Source of the DNA: Bacteroidales bacterium | Lineage (GTDB): Bacteria > Bacteroidota > Bacteroidia > Bacteroidales > UBA7960 | DNA length: 13,870 nt | Reading direction: 5' to 3' | Assembly (NCBI GenBank): GCA_007120675.1 | Contig: SKNE01000238.1 | Location: 1-13,870 of the forward strand | Program-made: the position numbers and the translations under genes | Shown here: one piece after another, positions 6,097 to 13,780 of the stretch | Numbering within the stretch: the stretch's first letter is position 1 | Layout of the letters: each line of letters starts with the position of its first letter | The notes under the pieces: generated by a model | Told to the model about the DNA's origin: nothing | Seen by the model: the letters and a program-made list of their open reading frames with translations, nothing else | Databases searched by the model: none

Positions 6097-7617
6097 ATGC
6101 ATGTTAGAGTTCGCTTTGCTCCCAGTCCGACGGGACCCCTGCACATGGGGGGTGTACGTACGGCACTATATAACTACCTGTTTGCCAAGCAACATGACGG
6201 GGATTTCTTGCTTCGTATTGAAGACACCGACCAGAAGCGGTTCGTTCCCGGTGCCGAGGAATACATCATGGAGTCCCTGCAATGGTGCGGCATCCACTGG
6301 GATGAAGGGCCCCTGAAAGGGGGCGGGTATGGCCCCTACCGCCAGTCTGAACGCAAGGATATTTACCATCGTTATGCCCGTGAGCTCATAGACAGCGGCC
6401 ACGCCTATTATGCCTTTGACACGCCCGACGAGCTGGAGTCCATGCGACAGCGCCTGGGGGCCGAAAAACAGGTCAATCCCCAGTATGACAGCCGGACACG
6501 CATGACGATGAACAACTCACTGACCATGCCGGCTGACGAAACGCAGCGGCGCATCGCTTCAGGAGAGGCCTATGTGGTGCGTATCAAAACCCCGGAGAAC
6601 GAAGAGGTGGTGGTGGACGACATGATTCGCGGCAAGGTGAAGGTGAGCAGCGGGCTGCTGGACGACAAAGTCTTGTTCAAAAGCGACGGGATGCCCACCT
6701 ACCACCTGGCCAACGTGGTGGACGACCACCTGATGCAGATCACCCACGTGATTCGCGGTGAAGAGTGGCTGCCCTCTGCCCCCCTGCATGTATTGCTCTA
6801 CCGTTTCCTGGGGTGGGAGAGCAGCATGCCCCGCTTTGCACACCTGCCCCTGCTGCTCAAGCCCGATGGCCCGGGCAAGCTGAGCAAAAGGGACGGCGAC
6901 AGGCTCGGCTTCCCCGTATTCCCACTGGAGTGGACCGATCCTTCAGGGGGCGGCACATCGCCTGGCTACCGCGAGTCCGGCTATTTCCCCGAAGCATTTG
7001 TGAACATGCTCGCCCTGCTGGGCTGGAACCCCGGAACGGAGCAGGAGATCTTCAGCATGGATGAACTGGTGCGCGCTTTCTCACCCGAAAGGGTTGGGAA
7101 GTCAGGAGCCCGTTTCGACCCCGCCAAGGCACGGTGGTTCAACCATCACTACCTGCAAAAGGTGCCCCTGCACGACCTTGCCAACCACTTTGAACAGGAG
7201 CTGGACAAGCGACAGGTGAAGGCAGGAAGGGAAAAGATTCTCAAGGTGGTCGACCTGCTGCGGGAGAGGGTCAGCTTCGTGCATGAGCTGTGGGATGAAG
7301 CGGCCTTCCTTTTCCAGCGACCCGAATCATACGACAGCAAATTCGCCGCCAAGAGGTGGAAGGATGACGCAGGAGCGATCCTGACGGCGCTGACCGACAA
7401 GCTGGTGAGCACGGATCCCTTCGACCCCCCTGCCCTGGAAACAAGCCTCAGGGAGTTCATGGATGAGCAGGGTGTGGGTGCGGGAAAGATCATGCCTATC
7501 CTCAGGCTGGCCCTGGTGGGTGCCGGGAAGGGACCGGATGTGAAGGAGATCATGGCCCTGCTGGGCAAGGAGGAGGTGGCTGACCGCATCAGCCTGGCGG
7601 TAAAGAAGCTGGGCTAA
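6097..7617 (+). CDS. gltX: Glutamyl-tRNA synthetase
   Basis: Attaches glutamate to tRNA-Glu; class I synthetase, cytosolic, 506 residues. FAPSPTGPLHMGG (7-19) holds the HIGH signature in the variant HMGG. KLSKRDGDRLGF (261-272) is the KMSKS loop. FKSDGMPTYHLANVVDDH (194-211) and THVIRGEEW (216-224) are the conserved active-site strands. A Bacteroidota-style insertion follows the KMSKS loop (FPVFPLEW to GYRESGYFPEA). The zinc-finger cysteines of the E. coli type are absent at about residues 100-130, so this is a zinc-free form. Residues after about 330 make the anticodon-binding helical domains. The start is the ATG at 6097, which puts the conserved RVRFAPSPTG core at residue 4. The convergent DUF3109 gene ends 6 nt downstream. 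Confidence 0.96.
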   Translation: MHVRVRFAPSPTGPLHMGGVRTALYNYLFAKQHDGDFLLRIEDTDQKRFVPGAEEYIMESLQWCGIHWDEGPLKGGGYGPYRQSERKDIYHRYARELIDSGHAYYAFDTPDELESMRQRLGAEKQVNPQYDSRTRMTMNNSLTMPADETQRRIASGEAYVVRIKTPENEEVVVDDMIRGKVKVSSGLLDDKVLFKSDGMPTYHLANVVDDHLMQITHVIRGEEWLPSAPLHVLLYRFLGWESSMPRFAHLPLLLKPDGPGKLSKRDGDRLGFPVFPLEWTDPSGGGTSPGYRESGYFPEAFVNMLALLGWNPGTEQEIFSMDELVRAFSPERVGKSGARFDPAKARWFNHHYLQKVPLHDLANHFEQELDKRQVKAGREKILKVVDLLRERVSFVHELWDEAAFLFQRPESYDSKFAAKRWKDDAGAILTALTDKLVSTDPFDPPALETSLREFMDEQGVGAGKIMPILRLALVGAGKGPDVKEIMALLGKEEVADRISLAVKKLG

Positions 7618-7623
7618 CAGACC

Positions 7624-8199
7624 TTACTTCTCCTTCAAGCTGTAGCGGACATATTGCTCCAGCTCTTCATACCACGCCTCGCCATACTTGCGTACCAGCG
7701 CATCCTTCAAAAAACGGTACACGCGCACGCGGTGTTTTTTTCCGTTTAACCTGGCAGGGTCGCATAATGGCCACCGGTGGTAGTTCAGGGCCTCATAGTG
7801 CGGGTAAGACTGTATCCGTATGGGGTATAAATGACAGGACAGGGGCTTCTGAAAATCGATGAGGCCTGCTTCCCAGGCCTTCTCAATGGCACACATGGCC
7901 ACCCCGGTCTCACCATAAAAAACATAGGCGCACTGCTTGCCATCCACCAGGGGGGTCGTCAAATCGCCGTCGCCGTCCCTTACCCAATATCCCTGCTTAT
8001 CGATCGCCTCAACACCCTCGGTGATCATAAAGGGGGCCACCCGCCCGGCGATCGATTCAAGCACCTGGCACTCCTCTTCACTTAAGGGGGCCCCGGCATC
8101 ACCCTCCACGCAACAGCCACCAAGGCATGCCGGCAGGTCGCAAACAAATTGCTCCTCCATCAGCTCGTCAGACAGTATGCAGTTGCCTATGATGATCAT
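7624..8199 (-). CDS. DUF3109 family cysteine-rich protein
   Basis: A 191-residue cytosolic protein of the DUF3109 family, widespread in Bacteroidota and without a firmly established function. Conserved-looking cysteines cluster near the start, CDLPACLGGCC (Cys20, 25, 29, 30). More follow in KQCAYVF, AMCAIEK, SCHLYPIR and PLCDPA. The pattern resembles the metal- or Fe-S-binding layout of the related YkgJ-type CxxxCxxCC proteins, so metal binding is a fair inference but not shown. The sequence FVCDL...GCCVEGDAGAPL and NYHRWPLC are family hallmarks. The ATG at 8199-8197 fits the usual MI-IG start. A perfect -7 element ends only 4 nt upstream, so the mRNA may be leaderless. It converges on gltX with a 6-nt gap and no visible terminator between them. 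Confidence 0.88.
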   Translation of the reverse strand: MIIIGNCILSDELMEEQFVCDLPACLGGCCVEGDAGAPLSEEECQVLESIAGRVAPFMITEGVEAIDKQGYWVRDGDGDLTTPLVDGKQCAYVFYGETGVAMCAIEKAWEAGLIDFQKPLSCHLYPIRIQSYPHYEALNYHRWPLCDPARLNGKKHRVRVYRFLKDALVRKYGEAWYEELEQYVRYSLKEK

Positions 8200-8203
8200 G
8201 GGA

Positions 8204-8211
8204 CAAAAGTA
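8204..8211 (-). promoter_or_regulatory. -7 element immediately upstream of the DUF3109 gene
   Basis: The minus strand reads TACTTTTG, a full match to TAnnTTTG. The start codon begins 4 nt after it, so transcription would start at or next to the A of the ATG. A clear -33 TTTG is not seen at 17-23 nt. Confidence 0.45.
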
Positions 8212-8290
8212 CGGGAATTTTTTTCATTCGCAGTCACCCACAAACGGGCGAAAAAAAGACATGGCCAAGAGGGATTACGCGACCACCGGG

Positions 8291-8713
8291 CTATTGCAGC
8301 TCGAACTGAATGTGGTGAATGAAGTAGGCATCGGATATTTTCTTGATATGGAAATAGCAGCGGAAGGTGCTGCCCTCCTCTGTGCTGAGCCTCCCGATAA
8401 AATAGATGGAACCGTCACGCAGGGTATCCTGGTGGCTCATGGTGTAGGCGCTGGGTTTGTTCCGGGAGAAGAAATCACGCAGGATCATCTCCGATTGCGA
8501 CTTGCTGAATGTCCCCTCGGCACGGGGCATGGACAAATCCACGTTATTGGAAAAATAGCGTGAGATGTCACGGGCATTGCCCCGCTGAATGGCCCTGGAG
8601 AGGTCCTCCACCATCCTGTCGGGTGCCTGTGCCAGTACGTGGTGGACGGGAAATGCCACAAGCACACACAGGGTTAGCATGCGGATCCGGCTGAAAAGCA
8701 TGATGAAAGCCAT
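8291..8713 (-). CDS. Secreted DUF4783 family protein (NTF2-like)
   Basis: A 140-residue protein. The first 29 residues form a signal peptide: Arg9 and Arg11, a hydrophobic core (MLTLCVLVAFPV) and a VLA-Q cleavage site, so the mature protein of about 111 residues is probably periplasmic. The rest matches the Bacteroidota family DUF4783: a helix (RMVEDLSRAIQRGNARDISRYF), then NNVDLSMP, the segment SKSQSEMILRDFFSRNKP, and strands ending IHHIQFELQ. This order suggests a small cone-shaped NTF2-like fold. No catalytic residues can be assigned and the role is unknown. Alternative starts at Met5 and Met12 would still leave a signal peptide. The stop lies 91 nt before the DUF3109 start, and they are probably separate transcripts. 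Confidence 0.82.
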   Translation of the reverse strand: MAFIMLFSRIRMLTLCVLVAFPVHHVLAQAPDRMVEDLSRAIQRGNARDISRYFSNNVDLSMPRAEGTFSKSQSEMILRDFFSRNKPSAYTMSHQDTLRDGSIYFIGRLSTEEGSTFRCYFHIKKISDAYFIHHIQFELQ

Positions 8714-8816
8714 TTTACAAGCCCCGGGAGACTGCGTGATTTGAGTGATGCAACCCGTTTAAACATCAAAAATCAATCCAAAATACAACAATTTTGTGGA
8801 TTTTGCCGCACCAGCC

Positions 8817-8847
8817 TGTGGCAGCTGGCATGAAACCCCTATTTTTG
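8817..8847 (+). promoter_or_regulatory. Candidate promoter for rlmH
   Basis: TATTTTTG (8840-8847) is a full match to the Bacteroidota -7 consensus. TGTG (8817-8820), 19 nt upstream, is a one-mismatch -33 element. The transcript would begin near 8852, about 42 nt before the rlmH start. The 180-nt gap between the divergent DUF4783 and rlmH genes also contains an imperfect inverted repeat at about 8777-8800 (TCCAAAAT against ATTTTGTGGA). Confidence 0.45.
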
Positions 8848-8893
8848 TCCCGCCGGCTGACCGTTTGCAGCGGGTGTACCAATGCGACATCCC

Positions 8894-9367
8894 ATGAAGA
8901 TCAAGCTGCTATTCACAGGAAAAACCGACACCCATTACCTGGAAGAGGGGATCAGCGACTACCTGTCCCGCTTAAAGCAGTACACCCGCGTGGAGGTCCA
9001 TGAAGTAAAAATCCCGCGCCAGTGGAATGCTTTGCCTGCCGATCAGCGGAAAGAGCGGGAAGGCCAGCTGATTTTAAAACACCTGGGTGCGGGGGATGAG
9101 TGCATATTGCTCGATGAGCGGGGCAGGTCCTTTAGCTCCGTCAAGTTTGCCGCCTTCCTGGCAGAAAAGATGCAGCGGGGGACAAAAACCCTTGCCTTTG
9201 TGGTGGGGGGACCCTGGGGGTTCAGTCCGGCCCTGTACCACAAAGCCTCCATGCAGCTCTCCCTTTCGTCCATGACATTTTCCCACCAGATGGTACGCCT
9301 TTTCTTCACCGAACAGTTATACCGGGCCTATACCATCCTGCGTGGTGAGCCCTACCACCACGGATAA
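8894..9367 (+). CDS. rlmH: 23S rRNA (pseudouridine1915-N3)-methyltransferase RlmH
   Basis: A 157-residue SPOUT-class methyltransferase, the usual RlmH length, which methylates N3 of pseudouridine 1915 in helix 69 of 23S rRNA using SAM. Visible family marks are LDERG (73-77), the knot loop FVVGGPWGF (102-110, with Trp where Tyr is more usual), SLSSMTFSHQMVRLFFTEQLYRA, and the C-terminal ILRGEPYHHG, in which the His-rich end forms part of the active site. I use the ATG at 8894 (MKIKLL, the family's normal beginning). The ATG at 8882 would add four residues, MRHP. The DUF4834 gene follows after 45 nt with its own -7-like box. Confidence 0.95.
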   Translation: MKIKLLFTGKTDTHYLEEGISDYLSRLKQYTRVEVHEVKIPRQWNALPADQRKEREGQLILKHLGAGDECILLDERGRSFSSVKFAAFLAEKMQRGTKTLAFVVGGPWGFSPALYHKASMQLSLSSMTFSHQMVRLFFTEQLYRAYTILRGEPYHHG

Positions 9368-9375
9368 AAATTTCG

Positions 9376-9383
9376 TACCTTTG
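9376..9383 (+). promoter_or_regulatory. -7 element upstream of the DUF4834-yfhO pair
   Basis: TACCTTTG is a full match to TAnnTTTG and is identical to the lysS -7 element. The start would be near 9388, about 25 nt before the ATG at 9413. No good -33 element is present, so transcription may also continue from rlmH. Confidence 0.4.
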
Positions 9384-9412
9384 CCATCCACCCAGAAATT
9401 CGTTGCAGCCTC

Positions 9413-9718
9413 ATGCTGAAAGTCATTGCCACTTTCCTGTTGATCTACCTCCTTTTCCGCCTGGTCACCATGTGGGTTCTTCCCCGCATCGGGCGCTGGT
9501 ATGTGGAGAGGTACAAGAAACGTTTCTTCCGCGAAAACCCCTGGGCTGCCGAAGCCAGCCGGCGGCAGCGTGAAGAGGCCCACCAGCGGCAGGAAGCGCA
9601 AAGCGCGGGCATCCATCATCCTGGCCCAAGTGGTGGCCCGGGCCGCAGGGCCCGAAAACCGGGTGCCGGCAGCGACAGGCTGGGCGAATACGTCGACTTT
9701 GAAGAGATCGATGATTAA
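9413..9718 (+). CDS. Small membrane-anchored DUF4834 family protein
   Basis: A 101-residue protein with one N-terminal membrane helix (about residues 3-24). A basic juxtamembrane stretch (RWYVERYKKRFFR) and a charged, Gln- and Gly/Pro-rich, probably disordered middle (residues 49-88) follow. The acidic end GEYVDFEEIDD is the conserved tail of the Bacteroidota family DUF4834. Positive residues after the helix suggest the tail is cytoplasmic. Function is unknown. The stop codon overlaps the likely yfhO start (ATG at 9711) by 8 nt, which suggests coupled translation and a possible role with the YfhO protein. That link is inferred only from position. Confidence 0.78.
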   Translation: MLKVIATFLLIYLLFRLVTMWVLPRIGRWYVERYKKRFFRENPWAAEASRRQREEAHQRQEAQSAGIHHPGPSGGPGRRARKPGAGSDRLGEYVDFEEIDD

Positions 9719-12266
9719 ACAAGCTCCTCCCATGCAAACCTTCTTGCGCAGCCTTCAAGCCATTCGGATGAAAGAGATCCTGCCCTACCTGGTAGCCATC
9801 CTGGTCTTTTTACTGATGTCGGTCATTTACGTCCGTCCCGTGATGGAAGGCAAACAGCTCATGCAACCCGATATCGTCAAATGGCAGGGCATGGCGCAGG
9901 AGATCGTGGAGCACCGGGAACAGACCGGTGAGGAGGCGCTGTGGACCAACAGTATGTTCGGCGGGATGCCCGCCTACCAGGTGTCGGTGCGTTGGTCCAA
10001 CAACATCGCCGGACTGTTTCACGGGATCATGACCCTGTGGCTGCCTCGTCCGGCTGACATGATCTTCCTTTATTTCGCCGGATTCTTCCTTTTCCTGCTC
10101 ATGCTCAGGGTCAACCCCTGGCTCGCCCTTGCCGGGGCAGTGGGTTTTGCCTTCTCATCCTACCACTTCATCATCCTGGAGGCCGGCCACAACTCCAAGG
10201 CGGTGGCCATCGGCTACATGGCACCGGTGCTTGGATCCATCATTTACACACTCAGGGGAAAGCTCCTGGGGGGGGGACTGCTCTTTGCCATCTTCATGGG
10301 ACTGCAGCTCTACGCCAACCATTACCAGATCACCTATTACCTCGCCCTGGTTGTACTGATCTACGGTATCTTTCAGCTCTACCACCATATCCGGAACGCA
10401 CAGCTGCCCGAACTGGGAATCAAGCTGGCCGTGCTGCTGGCCGGACTGGTGGTGGCCGTGGGCATTAACATCGGTAACTTCTGGGGTACCTACGCTTACA
10501 GCTCTGAAACCATGCGCGGGGGCACCGAGCTGAGCATCCGGGAGGAGCCGGTGACCAGTGGGCTGGACAAGGACTACATCACCGCCTGGAGCTACGGCAT
10601 CGAAGAGAGCCTCACCTTGCTGATACCCAATGCCAAAGGGGGAAGCACGGGCCGTCTCGGGTCCAGTGAGCGGGCACTCGAACAGGCAGACCCTGCCTAC
10701 AGGCAGATCCTTGCCCAGGAAAACCACTATTGGGGCAACCAGCCCTTCACATCCGGACCAGTCTACGTGGGAGCCGTCGTCCTTTTCTTCTTTGTTCTCG
10801 CCCTCTTTTTTGTGAAGGGGCCATTGAAGTGGACCCTCCTGCTGGCCACCATCTTGTCCTTATTGCTCAGCTGGGGCAAAAACTTCATGCCACTCACCGA
10901 CTTTTTCATCGACTATGTGCCGGGCTACAATAAGTTCCGGGCCGTATCCATGACCCTGGTGATCGCTGAACTCACCATCCCGGCACTGGCCTTCCTTGGA
11001 CTGTGCCACTTTTTACGGAAGCCCGACAGCGTATCCCTGCGCAGCAAGGCCTTTCTCACCGCCACCGCTTTCACGGCAGGCCTGGCATTCTTGCTTTACC
11101 TGGCTCCCGGCATCCTCAGCTTCCTCAGCGAGATGGAAAAGGAGGCCTATGCCGGACTGGCACGAAGTGAACCCGCCATGGCGGCACAGATCAACGAATT
11201 TTTATACCAGCTGGAGCAGGCCCGCATCAACATCTTCAGGGCTGATGCGCTCCGCAGCCTGTTTTTTGCGCTGGCGGCTGCAGTGCTCACCCTGCTCATT
11301 GCCTACAAGCGCGTCGGACAGGGCACCTTCCTCCTGCTGCTTGTCGCACTGATCACCCTGGATATGTGGCCGGTGAACCGCCGCTTCCTGGATGAGGACA
11401 ACTTTGAGCATCGCCGCCGCGTGGAAAGGCCCTTCCCGCTCCGGGCAGCCGATCAGTATATCCTGGAAGACCAGGACCAGTTTCGTGTACTGGACATGAC
11501 CGAGAGCACATTCAACAGTTCGCGCACCTCCTTCTACCACCATTCCATAGGGGGATACCACGGCGCCAAACTGGGACGATACCAGGACCTCATCGATTTT
11601 CACATCAGCCAGGAGATGGACGGTCTGCGGCAAAGCCTGCAGCAAGGCACGGGCGACAGGGAGATTGAAGAAGCCCTGGGCCGCTTGCCGGTGCTCAACA
11701 TGCTCAATACACGCTACATCATCTACCACCCCGATGCGCCCCCCCTGCTTAACCCCCACGCCATGGGCAATGCCTGGCTGGTCAGTGAGCTCCGGTGGGT
11801 CAGCAATGCCGATGAAGAGATCATGCAGCTGGCAGAGACAGACCTCCGGCATACGGCGTTGGTCGACAAGCGTTTCGCCACCCTCGTGGGGGAAGACACC
11901 TTCAGTCCCGACCCCACGGCGAGCATCAGCCTGCTGCACTACCAGCCCAACAGGCTGCGCTATGCATTCAGGGCTGAAAGCCCGCAGCTGGCCGTTTTCT
12001 CGGAGGTCTACTACCCCGAAGGGTGGGAGGTGCGTGTAAGCGGCCAGCCAGCCAATCATTTCCGGGCCAACTACATCTTGCGGGCCATGGTGCTGCCCGC
12101 CGGAGAATATGATATTGAGTTTCATTTCCGGCCCAGTGCCTATTATAGCGGACGCCACGTGGCTGCTGCTTTCAGCGGCCTGCTGGTGCTGGCCATCCTC
12201 TTTTGGGCCTGGTCCCGGCTGAAAAGAAGGCTTCCGGGACAGGTGACGCATGAAAAAGGCTCCTGA
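9711..12266 (+). CDS. YfhO family multi-pass membrane protein (putative GT-C-type glycosyltransferase)
   Basis: An 851-residue inner-membrane protein of the YfhO family. I count about 13 membrane segments in residues 23-553, then a large extracytoplasmic domain (about 554-815) and a last helix (816-835) before a basic tail. After the first helix, the loop EGKQLMQPDIVKWQGMAQE includes Asp54, placed like the acidic residue of GT-C glycosyltransferases. NSMFGGMPAYQV (80-91) and ILEAGHNSKAVAIGYMAPV (155-173) are typical of the family. In Firmicutes, YfhO proteins are tied to glycosylation of teichoic acids using lipid-linked sugars. Bacteroidota lack teichoic acids, so the acceptor here is unknown. 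The start at 9711 overlaps the DUF4834 gene by 8 nt; the ATG at 9732 is a possible alternative. The GT4 gene follows after 60 nt. Confidence 0.88.
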   Translation: MIKQAPPMQTFLRSLQAIRMKEILPYLVAILVFLLMSVIYVRPVMEGKQLMQPDIVKWQGMAQEIVEHREQTGEEALWTNSMFGGMPAYQVSVRWSNNIAGLFHGIMTLWLPRPADMIFLYFAGFFLFLLMLRVNPWLALAGAVGFAFSSYHFIILEAGHNSKAVAIGYMAPVLGSIIYTLRGKLLGGGLLFAIFMGLQLYANHYQITYYLALVVLIYGIFQLYHHIRNAQLPELGIKLAVLLAGLVVAVGINIGNFWGTYAYSSETMRGGTELSIREEPVTSGLDKDYITAWSYGIEESLTLLIPNAKGGSTGRLGSSERALEQADPAYRQILAQENHYWGNQPFTSGPVYVGAVVLFFFVLALFFVKGPLKWTLLLATILSLLLSWGKNFMPLTDFFIDYVPGYNKFRAVSMTLVIAELTIPALAFLGLCHFLRKPDSVSLRSKAFLTATAFTAGLAFLLYLAPGILSFLSEMEKEAYAGLARSEPAMAAQINEFLYQLEQARINIFRADALRSLFFALAAAVLTLLIAYKRVGQGTFLLLLVALITLDMWPVNRRFLDEDNFEHRRRVERPFPLRAADQYILEDQDQFRVLDMTESTFNSSRTSFYHHSIGGYHGAKLGRYQDLIDFHISQEMDGLRQSLQQGTGDREIEEALGRLPVLNMLNTRYIIYHPDAPPLLNPHAMGNAWLVSELRWVSNADEEIMQLAETDLRHTALVDKRFATLVGEDTFSPDPTASISLLHYQPNRLRYAFRAESPQLAVFSEVYYPEGWEVRVSGQPANHFRANYILRAMVLPAGEYDIEFHFRPSAYYSGRHVAAAFSGLLVLAILFWAWSRLKRRLPGQVTHEKGS

Positions 12267-12269
12267 CAC

Positions 12270-12313
12270 GACCCGGGTCCGGTTTATATGCCGGCAGGGA
12301 TGATTGTCCTGCC
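12270..12313 (+). repeat. Palindrome and hairpin between yfhO and the GT4 gene
   Basis: The short gap holds a perfect 10-bp palindrome, GACCCGGGTC (12270-12279). A 6-bp hairpin follows, GGCAGG (12293-12298) with CCTGCC (12308-12313) and a 9-nt loop. No T-run follows, so it is not a classic terminator. It may be an operator, an RNA processing site or chance. Confidence 0.4.
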
Positions 12314-12326
12314 TGTTGATGAATGA

Positions 12327-13634
12327 ATGATGAAAACCCTCCTGATTATCACCTATTACTGGCCACCCGGCACCGGGGCAGGGGTATTCCGCTGGCTGAA
12401 GTTCTGTAAGTACCTTCGGCAGCACGGATGGGAACCGGTGGTCTACACCCCATCGAACCCTGAAGTTCAGGGTACCGACCACAGCCTGGAGAGGGATGTC
12501 CCCGGCAATATGCAGGTGCTTCGGAAAGAGATCAATGAACCCTTTCGCTATTATAAACTCCTTACTGGCATGCCCCAGCGGGAGAAAATTCAGCCGGGCT
12601 TCCTCCAGGAGGACCGCGCGCCCGGTCTCATGGACAAGGCGGCCATCTGGATCAGGGGCAACCTCTTCATCCCCGATGCCCGGCGCGGCTGGATAAAACC
12701 CTCCGTGCGCTTCCTGCGCCGCTGGATCAGAAAACACCCTGTGGATGCCATCGCCTCCACCGGTCCGCCCCACAGCATGCACCTTATCGCCATGCGGCTC
12801 AAGGAGGCGCTGGGCATCCCCTGGCTGGCCGATTTCCGCGATCCGTGGACACAGATCGATTATCATCACAAGCTCATGCTGGGCCCCAGGGCAGAGAGGC
12901 GGCACCGCAAGCTGGAGAAGGCCGTGCTCAGTCAGGCCGACAGGGTGCTGACCGTCAGCACGCAATGTGCCCGGGACCTAGAGCAAATCGGCATGCGGCC
13001 GGTGGAGGTGATTACCAATGGCTTCGATCCAGATGACTTCGGTGAACCGATGCCCAGGGACCCGTCCGTTTTCCGGATCACCCATATGGGCGCCATGAAT
13101 GCCGACCGCAACCCCGAGGTCCTCTGGCAGGCACTGTCTGGGCTGTTGCAGCATGAACAAAGCCTGGCCACCAGGCTGCAGCTGCGATTTATCGGCAAGG
13201 TGGACCGGAGTGTGCGGACAAGCCTGGAAAAGCATGGCCTGCACCGCTTCGCGGAACACCTCCCCCCCATGCCCCACCAGGAGGCACTGGCTAAGGCAGC
13301 CGACAGCGCCATCCTGCTGCTGGCCATCAACCAATCCCCCCATGCTTCCGGCATCACCACGGGCAAGCTGTTTGAGTATTTGCCACTGGGTCGGCCCATC
13401 CTCTGCATCGGTCCCACCCGGGGCGAGGCGGCAAAGATCCTCGATAAAAGCCGAAGCGGACTGAGCATTGGCTTCCAGGATGTCGACGGCTGCAAGCAAC
13501 AGCTCCTTGGCTGGTATCACCAGGATCTGCAGGGGAAACTGCAGCTCAAAGGGCAGTGCATCTCAGCCTATGACCGGCGCAGACTCACCGCCAAGCTGGC
13601 CCTGGTCCTCTCCAGGATGCTTCCATGTTCGTAA
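12327..13634 (+). CDS. Glycosyltransferase, GT4-like (GT-B fold)
   Basis: A 435-residue, probably cytosolic or membrane-associated enzyme that would transfer a sugar from a nucleotide donor. The N-terminal Rossmann domain begins MKTLLIITYYWPPGTGAGVF, with the Gly-rich loop typical of the acceptor side of GT4 enzymes. ADFRDPW (168-174) and VITNGFDPDDF (228-238) mark the domain junction. The C-terminal donor domain has ITHMGAMNADRNPE (251-264) and GKLFEYLPLGRPIL (346-359), where Glu350 is the conserved ribose-contacting acid of the GT4 signature. Two tandem ATGs (12327, 12330) are possible starts. Adjacency to yfhO suggests both act in building the same surface glycan. The sugar and acceptor are not readable from sequence. 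Confidence 0.88.
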   Translation: MMKTLLIITYYWPPGTGAGVFRWLKFCKYLRQHGWEPVVYTPSNPEVQGTDHSLERDVPGNMQVLRKEINEPFRYYKLLTGMPQREKIQPGFLQEDRAPGLMDKAAIWIRGNLFIPDARRGWIKPSVRFLRRWIRKHPVDAIASTGPPHSMHLIAMRLKEALGIPWLADFRDPWTQIDYHHKLMLGPRAERRHRKLEKAVLSQADRVLTVSTQCARDLEQIGMRPVEVITNGFDPDDFGEPMPRDPSVFRITHMGAMNADRNPEVLWQALSGLLQHEQSLATRLQLRFIGKVDRSVRTSLEKHGLHRFAEHLPPMPHQEALAKAADSAILLLAINQSPHASGITTGKLFEYLPLGRPILCIGPTRGEAAKILDKSRSGLSIGFQDVDGCKQQLLGWYHQDLQGKLQLKGQCISAYDRRRLTAKLALVLSRMLPCS

Positions 13635-13663
13635 AAGGGATCGCTGCCCCATCCTGACCTAAA

Positions 13664-13779
13664 CTGCATTATTCATGCTTTTAACAGGTCAGATGCAAGG
13701 CGTCGAAAGTCGCTGACATAGTGTTCTATTTCAAGGCTTTCGCAACGAAGCAGATCGCCTGTAGTAAAAGCACTTGCAG
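13664..13779. repeat. Long imperfect palindrome (about 116 nt), hairpin with TGTT tetraloop
   Basis: The two halves pair in blocks from outside inward. CTGCA (13664-13668) pairs with TGCAG (13775-13779), GCTTTTA (13677-13683) with TAAAAGC (13765-13771), ACAGG (13684-13688) with CCTGT (13758-13762), and CGAAAG (13704-13709) with CTTTCG (13737-13742). Near the tip TGACATAG (13714-13721) pairs with CTATTTCA (13726-13733) with one mismatch. The loop is TGTT (13722-13725). The blocks are separated by small bulges. The element fills most of the space between the GT4 stop and the stop codon of the convergent transporter gene, ending 1 nt from it. It could be a bidirectional transcription stop, or a copy of a dispersed palindromic (REP- or MITE-like) element. 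Confidence 0.75.
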
Positions 13780-13780
13780 G

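Noticed and set aside
6097..7617. HMGG in place of HIGH, and missing zinc ligands in GltX, as signs of a defective or specialised enzyme
   Set aside because: Both variants are ordinary in bacterial GluRS proteins, and all other active-site segments are intact.
7937..8563. 208-codon plus-strand reading frame
   Set aside because: It is antisense to the DUF3109 and DUF4783 genes and lacks family features.
9501..9710. N-terminal extension of YfhO
   Set aside because: It overlaps most of the DUF4834 gene in another frame, and the added residues are Arg/Pro/Ser-rich and unlike YfhO. Starts at 9711 or 9732 fit the family.
11202..12965. 587-codon minus-strand reading frame
   Set aside because: It is antisense to both yfhO and the GT4 gene and crosses their intergenic gap. 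It shows no recognisable domain; long antisense frames are common in GC-rich coding DNA.
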